This document shows positions 10,658-20,689 of a stretch of DNA of 64,000 bases, piece by piece. Every line of letters begins with the position of its first letter. The first letter of the stretch is position 1. The stretch is from Narthecium ossifragum (taxonomy: Eukaryota > Streptophyta > Magnoliopsida > Dioscoreales > Nartheciaceae). Position numbers and translations under genes: made by a program. The notes beneath the pieces are model-generated. The model ran no database searches. It was not told the origin of the DNA and saw only the letters and a program-made list of their open reading frames with translations. The stretch lies in assembly GCA_963920575.1 (NCBI GenBank), contig OY986967.1, positions 7,583,166-7,647,165 of the forward strand, in the 5' to 3' direction.

Positions 10658-12187
10658 TCATCCCTGAGGTCTCTGCTCTGGAAAGTGAAGAGGTCGGTAA
10701 GGCACAATAGCAGTGACCGGCGGAGGTGGTGGGTGGATGGCATCGAGACGGGCGAGGATAGTCGACGCGACCAAGTGAAGTGAGGTGGTGTCCTGGCGTA
10801 GAGTGGCGATGTCCTGACGTAGGGCGGCGTGGTCCTGACGTAGGGCGGCGTCGCGCGCGTCAACTTCGTCCAGCCGCTGCAGTACTGCGGACTGGAACGC
10901 CCGGTGCTCCCTATAGATCTCACCCATGGTAGGGTGCTCTACAGGTCCGAACTCAGGTGGGGGGCACCGAGGACGTGGCTGCCGGACAGGCGCCCCGGCC
11001 TTCCTCATGTGGCCGAGGACCTTGCCCCAGGTGGGGCCACCGAAGCGCGCAAAGCGAAGGGCCTCGTCGGAAACGGTCGGCTCGCCCTCGGGGACTAAGT
11101 CCTGGCTCGCCAGAAAGGCAGAAATAAGGCACGGGTGCGGCACGGCCTTCTTGGCAAAGCTCGTTGTCTTGTCCCTGACTGCCCCGCCGTAAAAATGCAA
11201 CATGTCCACTAGAATCTGCTGAGGTATGTTGACCGCCCAATCCTTGGCCAACAACCACAATATGCATAGCCAATTACCAGTGCGATACTGGTCATGGCCA
11301 TTCTGGAAGACATTTCGACGCAAAATATCGTCGAACAGCCAAAATTGAGGCGACAGCTCTGCCCGTGTAAATTTGCCCCGGCTTATGCGATCCGGGTTGA
11401 GGACGAGATGAGCCTCATAGTCATGACGGAACAACTCATCGGGATGCATCTTATGAAGCCCGGGGCAACGTGACGGAATTGCCAAGACCTCGCAGATGGC
11501 CTTCTCCGTCAAGGTAACCTCAACCCCATCAATTGTGGATGTGAAGCCAAGGCAGCGGTAGTAACCATCGACAGCGTCGTCTCGCTCATCCCCATAGGCA
11601 ATGACTGTCATGTTCTGGTAGAACATGCAGACAAGCCTAGGGTACACCGTGGTCTCCGGTGTACAAAGAGGCAGAAGACCACGGTTCTCCAACATCACAA
11701 TAGAATCCTGGGCATGCTCAACAGTACGAAAATGCTCCACATTGAATGTATACTCGAGGTTTACCTCCCACTGCCATTCTGGACGGAGACCTCGGACGAG
11801 TGTAGGCACAGTGGACGGCCGGGTTTGCTTCTTGATCTTCTTGGACTGGCGAGGGTTGGTTGGACCTGCCGTCTTCCGCTTGGAGGTTGCCGGAGCCGTG
11901 GGTGGTGCAGCCAGGGAACGTGTGGAGGATGTGGAAGCCGCCCTTGGAGTCCTTGCTGGCCGGGACGATGAGGATGGAGGTATGGACGCTCGAGTGGGTG
12001 AGGCTGGTGGGGAAGACGGTGAAGCCGGAGGTGTGGGAGCTTGCTGTGGAGATGATGGAGGCGCCGGAGGTGTTGAAGATTGACGTGGAGGTGCCGAGGG
12101 AGGTCGTGCCGGTGGTGTGGAGGATGAAGCGGCGGCCTTGCCCTTCCCGGTGGCCTTCTTGGTTGCCGCGGTGTGCTTGCGAACCAT
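10658..12187 (-). CDS. Athila third ORF (ATHILA ORF-1 family-like protein), 509 aa
   Basis: An uninterrupted 509-codon frame lies downstream of integrase in the same orientation. Residues 1-25 are basic (MVRKHTAATKKATGKGKA); 25-110 are Pro/Ser/Ala-rich; a Lys/Arg cluster (KRKTAGPTNPRQSKKIKK) near 110-130 resembles a nuclear localisation signal. Residues about 150-370 match the pattern of the Athila ORF1 / plant transposon protein domain (RTVEHAQDSIVMLENRG, YYRCLGFTSTIDGVEVTLT, FQNGHDQYRTGNWLCILW, ILVDMLHFYGG). The C-terminal 100 residues hold a coiled coil with ALRQDxA repeats. The slot is often called env-like, but no signal peptide or membrane segment is seen. The frame starts about 440 bp downstream of a TATA-like site and a palindrome cluster, so it may have its own promoter. 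Function unknown. Confidence 0.85.
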   Translation of the reverse strand: MVRKHTAATKKATGKGKAAASSSTPPARPPSAPPRQSSTPPAPPSSPQQAPTPPASPSSPPASPTRASIPPSSSSRPARTPRAASTSSTRSLAAPPTAPATSKRKTAGPTNPRQSKKIKKQTRPSTVPTLVRGLRPEWQWEVNLEYTFNVEHFRTVEHAQDSIVMLENRGLLPLCTPETTVYPRLVCMFYQNMTVIAYGDERDDAVDGYYRCLGFTSTIDGVEVTLTEKAICEVLAIPSRCPGLHKMHPDELFRHDYEAHLVLNPDRISRGKFTRAELSPQFWLFDDILRRNVFQNGHDQYRTGNWLCILWLLAKDWAVNIPQQILVDMLHFYGGAVRDKTTSFAKKAVPHPCLISAFLASQDLVPEGEPTVSDEALRFARFGGPTWGKVLGHMRKAGAPVRQPRPRCPPPEFGPVEHPTMGEIYREHRAFQSAVLQRLDEVDARDAALRQDHAALRQDIATLRQDTTSLHLVASTILARLDAIHPPPPPVTAIVPYRPLHFPEQRPQG

Positions 12188-12623
12188 TGGAGATGAGTGG
12201 AGAGGAATAGGTCGCCTTGGGGTGAAGTGGAACGGCGAAGGTGGCCGGCGAAGAGGAGCTTGGAAGATGCGACGGCGCCGGTGGGGGGTGAGGGAGGAAT
12301 GTGGATGGCGCCGGGGTCTATTGAGGGTAGAGGAGTGAAGGGGGGAGGTCGTGCGGCGGCGGCTTGCGTCGGAGGCGAGGAAAGGAGGAAATGGGGAAAT
12401 GTGGACGGCGCCGGGGTTGAATGATGGAGGAAAGGAGGAAATGGGGAAATGAGGGAGGGGTCATGGAGGCACTGGGGGTGGGAGGCGGCGGCTCGATGGA
12501 CAGCGGCGGCGATATGCGTCGGAGGCGAGGACGAAGAAGGGCGGGGCGGCGTCGTCTCCTGAGGGAAGAAAGAGGGAGGATCGATCTTAGGGCTTGTGAG
12601 CCCTAAGTCGGTCCCCCCCCGGG

Positions 12624-12635
12624 GTTTATATTTTT
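12624..12635 (-). promoter_or_regulatory. Putative TATA box for Athila A ORF3
   Basis: Minus-strand AAAAATATAAACCCC lies directly downstream of most of the palindrome cluster and about 440 bp before the ORF3 start codon. Position is the only evidence. Confidence 0.45.
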
Positions 12636-12768
12636 TTTCAAAACCCCGCAAAGGATCGATCTTCCTCAAGAGGAAGATCGATCTTTTGCCACGTGGCAGC
12701 ATCATAACGGTTCAACTTAAGTCGTGCTGACGTGTCCAAGTGAGGAAGAGCGATCTTCTATTAGAGAA

Positions 12769-12986
12769 GGATCGATCTTCTCAAAACCAGTCCCCTGTCA
12801 TGAATTAATTCGCAAAAATGATCGATCATCAGGGATGGAAGGATCGATCTTCTCAAAACCAATCCCCTGTCACGAATTAATTCGTAAAAATGATCGATCA
12901 TGAGGGATTGAAGGATCGATCTTCTCAAAACCAATCCCCTGTCACGAATAAATTCGCAAAAATGATCGATCATGGGGTATGGAAGG
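12769..12986. repeat. 72-bp tandem repeat, three units
   Basis: Each unit contains CTTCTCAAAACCAgTCCCCTG, an AATTAATTCG segment, AATGATCGATCAT and GGATCGAT, at a constant 72-bp period. Units differ by only a few bases. Confidence 0.85.
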
Positions 12987-13354
12987 ATCGATCCTCTCAC
13001 CCCAGGTTCCAGCGTAACTCCAATCGGACAAAAAAGGATCGATCCTCTCCGCTTGGAGGATCGATCTTTTTTGTACCAAACTGCAAAACTGGGCTGAAAA
13101 CCTGGGAATTCGCCCCAAACACCCCAAACAAGAATACTAGGCTCCTTAGGCATTAAAATACCACAATAACAACCCTCCAAACCAAACAAAACATCGATCA
13201 TCCCACAAATTCAACATACCATCTTGACATCACAATTATTCCAACAAAGATCAAATCAAAAACACACCAAAATCAAACATGTAAAAAATGGGAAAAACAA
13301 TCGATCATGCAAAGAAGAAATAACAAACAAAAACAGAAAAATACGAAGAAAGGA

Positions 13355-13368
13355 TGGGTTGCCTCCCA
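13355..13368 (-). other. Conserved hairpin after pol (Athila A)
   Basis: Minus-strand TGGGAGGCAACCCA, preceded by AGCGCTTGG, lies just after the integrase stop. It can fold as TGGG-loop-CCCA. Element E has the same motif at 56427-56442 with a different but still paired closing base. Confidence 0.65.
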
Positions 13369-13410
13369 CCAAGCGCTAAATTTATCGTCTATAGCTAGAC
13401 GCAATAAAGC

Positions 13411-15357
13411 TCAAGTATCATATGGTTCCGCCAACATAACGGTTGGTTCAAGAGTGATGTCAAGAGGGAAACTATGAATATAAGGTTTCAAACGTTGACC
13501 ATTAACAGTGAATGTAGCACCCGAAAAAGGATTTTGCACCTCAACAGCCCCATGGGTGAAAACCTTAGTGACATCAAATGGACCATCCCACCTGGTCTTA
13601 AGTTTTCCCGGGAAAAGCCGAAGACGCGAATTGTATAGCCAAACCTTATCCCCAACATCAAAGGTTTTCCGAACTATGAGTTTATCATGAAAAACTTTAG
13701 TCCGGGCCTTGTAGATTTTGGTATTCTCATAAGCCTCATTCCGAATTTCTTCAAGCTCATGAAGTTGGAGTTTCCTATTGCTTGAAATATCATTAGCGTC
13801 CCAATTGAGAGCTTGAATTGCCCAAAACGCTTTATGTTGAATCTCTACCGGGAGATGGCAAGGTTTTCCAAAGACCAATCGGAATGGCGACATCCCGATT
13901 GGCGTCTTGTAGGCCGTTCGATAGGCCCACAAGGCATCATTGAGCTTAAAAGCCCAATCCCTCCGGTCGATTCTCACAACTTTTTCTAAGATCCGCTTGA
14001 TCTCGCGATTGGACACCTCAACTTGGCCACTAGTTTGAGGGTGGTAGGGTGTGGCTACCTTATGGGTAATTCCATATTTTTCACAAAGAGATTTAAAATG
14101 CCGGTTGGTGAAGTGAGGGCCACCATCGCTTATGATGGTCCTCGGGAAACCGAAATGAGTGAAAATATTGGCATGCAAGAATTTCAACACAACTTTATGA
14201 TCATTTGTTTTCGTGGCAATTGCCTCCACCCATTTGGAGACATAGTCCACCCCTACCAAAATGTATAAGTAGCCATTTGATTGAGGGAAGGGCCTCATAA
14301 AATCAATACCCCACACATCGAAAACTTCACACACAAGAATGGGAGTTTGGGGCATTTCATTTCGTCTAGAGATTGTGCCAGCTTGTTGACACCGGAGGCA
14401 AGCTTTGGCAAAATTGTGAGAATCACGGAATATGGTAGGCCAATAGAAACCGCATTCAAAGATTTTAGCGGCGGTCTTCCTACCGGAGAAATGTCCACCA
14501 CGAAAATGAGAGTGACAATGAGTGAGGATGGACGTAACTTCCGATTCGGGAACACACCGTCTCAACAATTGATCTGGGCATCGTTTGAGCAAATATGGAT
14601 CATGCCAAAAATAATTCTTGATATGTGAGAAGAATTTATTTCGATCATTTTTGGACCAAAAGAGTGGAATTTGCTCGGTGGTGAGATAATTGACAATATG
14701 AGCAAACCACGGCTTAGGAAATTGATCGATGGCCAAAAGATGCTCATCCGGGAACAACTCATTGATCGGAATGGAGTCTAAGATGTGCTCGGATGATAGC
14801 CTAGAGAGATGATCCGCTACAACATTGGAGGTGCCCTTTTTATCCTTAAATTCAAGATTGAACTCTTGGAGAAGCAAAATCCATCGAAGTAAGCGTGGCT
14901 TGGCATCCTTCTTAGAGAACAAATACCGCAAAGCGGCATGATCGGTGAAGATAATGATCTTGGAACCGAGGAGGTAGGGTCGAAATTTCTCCAAAGAAAA
15001 GACTACCGCTAGCAATTCTTTCTCGGTAGTCGTGTAATTGACTTGAGCCTCATTCAAGGTTTTGCTAGCGTAGCATATGACATGAGGGAGTTTATCAATC
15101 CGTTGGCCCAAAACAGCGCCCACGGCATAGTCCGAGGCATCGCACATGATTTCGAACGGGAGTGAATAATCGGGTGCGTGCACAATGGGTGCGGAAGACA
15201 AGGCCTCGCGAAGAGTGGTATAGGCTTGCATGCAAGGATCATCAAAGTTGAAGGGAACATCTTTAGCAAGTAAGGCACAAAGGGGCCGAGAGATTTTGCT
15301 AAAATCCTTGATGAAGCGACGGTAGAAACCCGCATGCCCAAGGAAAGATCGGATTTG
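13411..15357 (-). CDS. Athila A pol, C-terminal part: RNase H and integrase
   Basis: In frame with the upstream pol reading after a TGA at 15358-15360. It opens with the RT connection ([16 protein letters not shown]), then RNase H ([42 protein letters not shown]), a His/Cys zinc-binding region ([11 protein letters not shown] ... CLRCQ) and an integrase core with its acidic triad in [20 protein letters not shown] and [17 protein letters not shown]-terminal beta-rich segment ([20 protein letters not shown]) follows. It ends LAEPYDT. All key residues appear present, so apart from the stop codons this part looks competent for replication and insertion. An ATG at 15231 is internal and not a natural start. 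Confidence 0.93.
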   Translation of the reverse strand, partial: QIRSFLGHAGFYRRFIKDFSKISRPLCALLAKDVPFNFDDPCMQAYTTLREALSSAPIVHAPDYSLPFEIMCDASDYAVGAVLGQRIDKLPHVICYASKTLNEAQVNYTTTEKELLAVVFSLEKFRPYLLGSKIIIFTDHAALRYLFSKKDAKPRLLRWILLLQEFNLEFKDKKGTSNVVADHLSRLSSEHILDSIPINELFPDEHLLAIDQFPKPWFAHIVNYLTTEQIPLFWSKNDRNKFFSHIKNYFWHDPYLLKRCPDQLLRRCVPESEVTSILTHCHSHFRGGHFSGRKTAAKIFECGFYWPTIFRDSHNFAKACLRCQQAGTISRRNEMPQTPILVCEVFDVWGIDFMRPFPQSNGYLYILVGVDYVSKWVEAIATKTNDHKVVLKFLHANIFTHFGFPRTIISDGGPHFTNRHFKSLCEKYGITHKVATPYHPQTSGQVEVSNREIKRILEKVVRIDRRDWAFKLNDALWAYRTAYKTPIGMSPFRLVFGKPCHLPVEIQHKAFWAIQALNWDANDISSNRKLQLHELEEIRNEAYENTKIYKARTKVFHDKLIVRKTFDVGDKVWLYNSRLRLFPGKLKTRWDGPFDVTKVFTHGAVEVQNPFSGATFTVNGQRLKPYIHSFPLDITLEPTVMLAEPYDT

Positions 15358-17526
15358 TCAAACCGATGATGGAGGAGGAAGTTTAGAGATGAGCTCAAGT
15401 TTGGCCTTATCAACTTCTATCCCCCTACTTGAAACAACATGGCCCAACACAATCCCCTCATTTACCATAAAATGACTCTTCTCCCAACTCAAGACTAGGT
15501 TTGTTTCCTCACACCTAGCTAAGACTTTGGTAAGATTCTCAAGGCAAGAGTCAAAAGATTGGCCAAAGACCGAAAAATCATCCATGAAGATCTCTAGAAA
15601 GTGTTCGATCATGTCTCCAAAGATGGCTAACATGCAACGTTGAAACGTTGCCGGTGCATTACAAAGACCGAAGGGCATCCGCCGGTAGGCGAAAGTACCA
15701 AAAGGACAAGTAAATGTCGTTTTCTCTTGGTCCTTAGGGTCAATTCCCACTTGGTTATAACCGGAGTAGCCATCAAGGAAGCAATAGAAACTTTGTCCGG
15801 CAAGTCTCTCCAAATTTTGGTCGATGAAAGGAAGTGGAAAATGGTCTTTTCGAGTGAATGAATTCAACTTCCGGTAATCAATACATATTCGCCATCCCGT
15901 AGTTTGGCGAGTAGCAATGCTTTCTCCCTTCTCATTTTTAATCACGGTAATGCCCGATTTCTTGGGCACTACTTGGGTTGGACTCACCCATTTAGAGTCC
16001 AAGATGGGGAAAATAACCCCCGCCTCAAGGAGTTTAAAGACCTCCTTCAACACAACCTCTCTCATGTTTGGGTTCAATCGACGTTGTAACTCAATGACAC
16101 TTTTAGACTCATCTTCTAAATGTATGCGGTGCATGCATATAGATGGATCTATCCCCTTGAGGTCGGCAATGGACCACCCAGTGGCCCTCTTGTGCTTGGT
16201 GAGCACCTTAATGAGTTTTCCTTCTTGTGCGAGAGTCGAGGATGAAGATATGATTACCGGGAGGGAGCAATTTGGCCCAAGATACTCATATTTCAAATTG
16301 GATGGCAAGGGTTTCAACTCTAAGGTTGGAGGCTTAATCAAAGATGGGGGTGCCGGTGTGGAGGAAATAGGTGGCAATGGCTCAAAAGAAGTTTTCCGAA
16401 AGGCCAAGGCACAAGCATGTTCAAATTCATCGAGTAAATCTGAAGTGGGTAAATCCGCATCTTGCAACGCATTAAAAACCATCGGAAAATCATTGAAAGT
16501 CAACACTTCATCACGTAAACCCGGAAAATCCTCTTCACAAATCGACAACTCATCAACATTCAAAACCTCATCACCACTCGAAAAAGAGTCATCACAAGCG
16601 TCAACAAATGATTCACAAGCATCATCCATACCAAAATTCGCAACCATCACATCATTTGCACATTCATCAACAATATCATCATCCACCAAAGCATCAACCA
16701 TAAAACATTCATTCTCATGCATAGATTGTTTAGTAGCATCAAAAATATTTAATTTCAATTCCATATTCCCGAAGGTAACGGTCATGATGCCACTTCTACA
16801 ATTGATGCATGCATTGGCCGTAGCCAAGAAAGGTCGGCCAAGTATGATGGGAATGGATTTCTTATGTCTAACCCCCGGTTCCATGTCAAGAACAACGAAA
16901 TCGACCGGGAAGACACATCTATCGACCTTGACTAATATATCTTCAAGAACACCCCGTGGTGTCTTGATAGATCTATCGGCCAATTGCAAAGTCATGGAGG
17001 TCGGCTTGAGCTCTCCTAAGCCAAACTTACAAAACAAGGAGTATGGCATAAGATTCACACTAGCTCCTAAATCAAGAAGAGCCCCCTCAATCAATAGATC
17101 TCCTATGATGCAAGAAATGGTAGGAGCACCGGGGTCTCTCAATTTCGGAGGTAGATCAAGTTGAAGAATAGAGCTAACTTGCTCCGTTAGGAAGAGCTTT
17201 TTAGAGACATGAGACTTGGATTGCCTCTTATGGATACACAAGTCCTTCAAAAATTTGGCATGAGAAGGAACTTGCTTAATGGCATCCAACAAGGGAAGGT
17301 TGATGTGGACCTTCTTAAAAAGTTCTAGCATTTCCTCATATTTGCCACTCTTCCAAGGTTGGGATGTGGCTTGAGGATCAACTAGTGCTTGAGGGTATGG
17401 AGCCCTAGGAATGTATGATTTAGTTGGTAGCGGATCGACTGAAATAGGCTCATTTTCCTTGGAAGATGGCAATGAACTTGAGGGATCATGAGGGGCATGA
17501 TGAGGTGATGCTTGAGAGTCATTCAT
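15358..17526 (-). CDS. Athila A protease and reverse transcriptase
   Basis: About 722 codons. The N-terminal 120 residues are the gag-protease linker. A retroviral-type aspartic protease follows: ALLDLGASVNLMPYSLF (active-site DLGA rather than DSGA, as in the other Athilas here), LADRSIKTPRGVLEDILVKV and IILGRPFLATANA. After an acidic spacer comes RT: QRRLNPNMREVVLKEV, CIDYRKLNSFTRKDHFPLPF, FLDGYSGYNQV, MPFGLCNAPATFQRCM and IFMDDFSVFG (catalytic DD). The frame ends with TGA at 15358-15360 at [18 protein letters not shown], where CGA (Arg) is expected; C-to-T decay explains it. Upstream it is separated from gag by one in-frame TAA followed directly by ATG. Confidence 0.93.
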   Translation of the reverse strand: MNDSQASPHHAPHDPSSSLPSSKENEPISVDPLPTKSYIPRAPYPQALVDPQATSQPWKSGKYEEMLELFKKVHINLPLLDAIKQVPSHAKFLKDLCIHKRQSKSHVSKKLFLTEQVSSILQLDLPPKLRDPGAPTISCIIGDLLIEGALLDLGASVNLMPYSLFCKFGLGELKPTSMTLQLADRSIKTPRGVLEDILVKVDRCVFPVDFVVLDMEPGVRHKKSIPIILGRPFLATANACINCRSGIMTVTFGNMELKLNIFDATKQSMHENECFMVDALVDDDIVDECANDVMVANFGMDDACESFVDACDDSFSSGDEVLNVDELSICEEDFPGLRDEVLTFNDFPMVFNALQDADLPTSDLLDEFEHACALAFRKTSFEPLPPISSTPAPPSLIKPPTLELKPLPSNLKYEYLGPNCSLPVIISSSSTLAQEGKLIKVLTKHKRATGWSIADLKGIDPSICMHRIHLEDESKSVIELQRRLNPNMREVVLKEVFKLLEAGVIFPILDSKWVSPTQVVPKKSGITVIKNEKGESIATRQTTGWRICIDYRKLNSFTRKDHFPLPFIDQNLERLAGQSFYCFLDGYSGYNQVGIDPKDQEKTTFTCPFGTFAYRRMPFGLCNAPATFQRCMLAIFGDMIEHFLEIFMDDFSVFGQSFDSCLENLTKVLARCEETNLVLSWEKSHFMVNEGIVLGHVVSSRGIEVDKAKLELISKLPPPSSV

Positions 17527-19323
17527 TTAAGTTGGTAAATGAGGTTCATGCCCTTGCTCTAATGTGGTGTCTTTGGACATCTCCACATTAGGAAAAATCT
17601 TTCCACTTCGGAGGGTAGTGACCGCTTGCACTTCCTCATGAGTGGAATCAACGAAATGTTGGCCTTTAGGGTTTGCTATGGGTTGACTAGGAAGTCTTCC
17701 GTCCTCCCTTCTTGCCATAGTATTGGCCAATTGGCCTATTTGCACTTCCAACTTTGCAATGGATTGGGAATGAGAATGCAAAAGTTGGGTACTTGACTTA
17801 AAAGAGTCCAAAGCCTTGAGAAGCCTTTCCTCAATACAAGGATCACATTTAGGAGCTTGAGGGGCTTGATGGGCTTGATAGGGGGCTTGGTATGAAGAAG
17901 GCCCAGGTGGCCTTTGATTCCAATTTGGAGGATGAGAGGATTGAGGATAACCCGCCACTTGAGAGGGATAAGCATTAGGGGATTGAGGTGGATATGCATG
18001 AGGAGCTTGAGGTGGCCGGTAGGTGGATTGATTTTGTGGAGGTGGATTAGAATGATATGGCGCTTGGTACCTAGGAGGGTAGCTCGGGGCTTGATTGCTC
18101 GCAATTGGAGGCCTAGGATTGTATGCATTTGGAGGTTGATGGCCGGGATTTCTCCATGAGAAATTTGGATGATCCCTAAGACTGGGATTGTACGTATTTG
18201 AGTATGGGTCATAGGTAGGCTTTGATTGATTAAAGACCGCATTAATGTGCTCTTGCACGAGCTCCGGATATTCACATGCCAAATGACACTCGGTAACTAG
18301 ATGACCGGGAGTCGAACATAAGAAGCAAAGTTCTCCCAATGTTGGAGAATTAGGTGGGTAGCTCGATGAAGAAGGAGGAGTAGGAATTTGATTCAAAGAA
18401 TGAGCAAGTACTTGATCAAATTTTCTACTTAGAGTATCAATTTGTTGTGCAACACGAGTGGCTTCAGATAACTCTAATACTCCTCTAGAGTTGGGCTGTC
18501 CCTTAGGGCTTGAAGTATCCCTAATATTCCTTGAAGTGAAAGCATGATTTTGGGAATTAATGGCAAGCTTTCCAAATAAGACCCATGAGTCCTCGTATGG
18601 ATTGGTCATGAATACCCCACCGCACGCGGTGTCTACGTCTTGTTGATGACGTAGTCTAAGGCCATTGTAAAAATAATCAACAAGGGACCATTTAGGGATT
18701 TGGTGGTGTGGGCATTTTCTAAGAAGCTCTTTAAATCTATCCCAAGCATCATGAAATGGTTCGTCATTTTCTTGACGAAAGGTTGCTATTTGGGTTCTCA
18801 TTTCATGAGTCTTAGCGATAGGAAAGAACTTTTCTAGAAAAGCACTTTGTAATTGGTCCCATGTAGTGATCGTTTGGGGCTCAAGGGATCCTAACCAATG
18901 CTTGGCTTTGCCCTTCAAGGTAAATGGGAACAACTTTAATCTCATAGCATCCTCGGTAAAGTTTGGGATTTTGACCGTGGAACTCTTTTCGAGGAAGTCT
19001 TCTAAGTGATAGTAAGGGTCCTCATTACTCAAGCCGTGAAAGTTTGGAAGGAATTGAAGGAATTGAGGCTTAAACTCGTAATGTGCGGCTTGAACAACGG
19101 GTTGTTGTATGCCAGATGTAGGTGCAAAAGTAGTAGGGACATAATAATCCCTCATACTCCTACGGTCCGGAATGGGATTGGCATTAGGATTGGGTTCCGG
19201 GATGGGAGCATCCATGACTTGAGGAAAAAAGAGATCCTTATGTAAGGGTATGCTTGAAGATGTCTTAGAATCTAGGAATGCTTGCAATGTAATATCTAGA
19301 TCTGAATCATCTTCATCACTCAT
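17527..19323 (-). CDS. Athila A gag polyprotein, 598 aa
   Basis: Starts MSDEDDSDLDITLQAFL. Residues about 70-260 carry the Athila capsid-like core: AAHYEFKPQFLQFLPNFHG, EDAMRLKLFPFTLKGKAKHW, FLEKFFPIAKTHEMR and CGGVFMTNPYEDSW. A Cys/His knuckle (CFLCSTPGHLVTECHLACEY) is near residue 345, followed by a long Pro/Tyr/Gln/Asn-rich stretch and the Athila block LRSGKIFPN. It ends HLPT with TAA at 17527-17529, in the same frame as the protease; elements C and E have no stop here, so this is more likely a nonsense mutation than a programmed readthrough site. It would form the virus-like particle shell and bind the RNA genome. Confidence 0.93.
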   Translation of the reverse strand: MSDEDDSDLDITLQAFLDSKTSSSIPLHKDLFFPQVMDAPIPEPNPNANPIPDRRSMRDYYVPTTFAPTSGIQQPVVQAAHYEFKPQFLQFLPNFHGLSNEDPYYHLEDFLEKSSTVKIPNFTEDAMRLKLFPFTLKGKAKHWLGSLEPQTITTWDQLQSAFLEKFFPIAKTHEMRTQIATFRQENDEPFHDAWDRFKELLRKCPHHQIPKWSLVDYFYNGLRLRHQQDVDTACGGVFMTNPYEDSWVLFGKLAINSQNHAFTSRNIRDTSSPKGQPNSRGVLELSEATRVAQQIDTLSRKFDQVLAHSLNQIPTPPSSSSYPPNSPTLGELCFLCSTPGHLVTECHLACEYPELVQEHINAVFNQSKPTYDPYSNTYNPSLRDHPNFSWRNPGHQPPNAYNPRPPIASNQAPSYPPRYQAPYHSNPPPQNQSTYRPPQAPHAYPPQSPNAYPSQVAGYPQSSHPPNWNQRPPGPSSYQAPYQAHQAPQAPKCDPCIEERLLKALDSFKSSTQLLHSHSQSIAKLEVQIGQLANTMARREDGRLPSQPIANPKGQHFVDSTHEEVQAVTTLRSGKIFPNVEMSKDTTLEQGHEPHLPT

Positions 19324-19560
19324 TCATACATATAGGAATTTGGACCATACAAGGTAAGAGATACATTATAGTGGGCTGGTCCAAGAACCTTGTATCTTTG
19401 CCCGTAGATGAGTCGCTTCGCCGCTCGGAAGCTTCACCTACAAACACAAAAAGATATACAATATAAGCAACGTTCTATTTTTGGTATTTTGTAATAAAAG
19501 AAAGTAAAGCAACCTAATTGAAAGGAGAGATTTATCAAGTAAGAAATTCAAATCAACAAT
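19324..19560 (-). other. Athila A 5' leader between primer site and gag
   Basis: Holds GAAGC/GCTTCCGAGCGGCGAAGCGACTCATC on the minus strand (near 19405-19435), a GC-rich block able to fold. Related blocks occur at the same place in elements C (near 24200-24260) and F (near 34650-34705), so it may be a packaging or translation signal. Confidence 0.55.
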
Positions 19561-19577
19561 TCCCCGGCAACGGCGCG
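19561..19577 (-). other. Athila A primer-binding site (tRNA-Asp)
   Basis: TCCCCGGCAACGGCGCG on the plus strand matches the 3' end of plant tRNA-Asp (TCCCCGGCAACGGCGCCA) except at its last bases. It lies next to the 5' LTR, as expected for minus-strand priming; tRNA-Asp is typical for the Athila lineage. Confidence 0.85.
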
Positions 19578-20620
19578 AAAATCTTGACGCGCCCAAACCA
19601 CTCGTCGTTAAAAGTGACTAGGGCGTCAAAGATTACAATTTATACCGAATCCTAACTAACTACTACGTAGCTAGCGGGAGTCCGGGTCGATTCGCAGGGA
19701 AATGAGAATTGACTAACATACTCGATAGATAACTCCAATCAACTAGCTAAAATGATTTGGGTTTTGGATTAATGACTATTAAAGTAATTAACTAAGGGAA
19801 GAGAAATATAACTAATATAGAGAGGTCTTGGGATCTCCATTTCATTGTAGGTTCTAATGTAGCCTCCTAAGGAATTGAGGTATGTAATCCAATTGGGACG
19901 ATCGAAATCAAGAAGTCGACACGCGGGTGGTTAGCCTCACTTATCGCTCAACGGAAGTCGGTTTAGGATCATCCGCCGGAAATAATCACATTCACAAAGT
20001 CGACGAATGAGTGATTAGCTTCTATCGTCGCTAACGAACCTTCGATTAAGATCGATTCGTCGCAAGGTAAAGGTATTGCATGGAGTCGGGCATTGGATTG
20101 AGATGGTTCTAGCACCTCGAATCCAATGCAAGAGAAAGATAGAATGGATCCTTTGATTAGAGAGATAGGGATGGTTCTAGCATCCCTAATCTCTAATCTA
20201 GGGCTAGTAATCCTCCCAATGTCATTGGATGTGTTTCTAGCACATCCAACTCATTGGGGCATAACAACAAACACCTATCATGCACAAGTCCTAACTCATA
20301 CCAAAAAAAGGCATTCATCCATTCAACATATGAAATCCATGTACAAAGATAAGGAAATAATGCTCAAATCCATACAATAGATCAATCCCAAAGATTACAC
20401 ATCAAAAACCCTAGGAAAACTACAAAAGAATCCTACAACTACATGGAAATCCCAAGAGAAAGGAAGTTAGCACCTCATCTTGGATCGATCCATGGATGGA
20501 GGGTGATGAAGCTCTCCTTCCATGGGTTTCCTCCAAGAGGTCCTCCTCTCAATTGGATAAGAAACCTAGAAGGGCTGGAGAAAGAACTAAGAGAAGCCCC
20601 CAAAATCCCCCCTAAGGGGT

Positions 20621-20630
20621 CTATTTATAG
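20621..20630 (-). promoter_or_regulatory. TATA box of Athila A 5' LTR
   Basis: CTATAAATAG on the minus strand, preceded by CAGATCTAATCCGAG and the palindrome cluster. The same order is found in LTRs G, G' and F. Confidence 0.75.
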
Positions 20631-20689
20631 TAAACAAGCCTCCCCCACTCGGATTAGATCTGGGCCATTGATTTTGCTCGGCTGGCACA

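Larger units (their letters stand above)
12578..13075. promoter_or_regulatory. Palindrome cluster upstream of Athila A ORF3
   Basis: Twelve GATCGATC octamers lie between the integrase stop and ORF3. Part of it is a 72-bp tandem repeat: GGATCGATC recurs at 12769, 12841, 12913 and 12985. Downstream on the minus strand comes AAAATATAAACCCC (12624-12635) and then ORF3 at 12187. The same palindrome type fills the U3 of this element's LTRs, so this is probably a second, internal promoter. Confidence 0.75.

Noticed and set aside
12761..13201. Minus-strand 146-codon frame over the 72-bp repeats (repeated DRSF/RGLVLRRSIL peptides)
   Set aside because: The frame exists because 72 is a multiple of three; the peptide repeats only reflect the DNA repeat.
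15917..17164. Plus-strand open frame of 415 codons opposite Athila A pol
   Set aside because: It is a shadow of the pol frame; composition is Ser-rich and no domain is visible, while the minus strand shows clear protease and RT motifs.
19561..19577. tRNA-Asp gene fragment
   Set aside because: Only the 3' 17 bases match and they sit at the primer position next to an LTR, so it is a primer-binding site. No full tRNA cloverleaf was noticed in the window.
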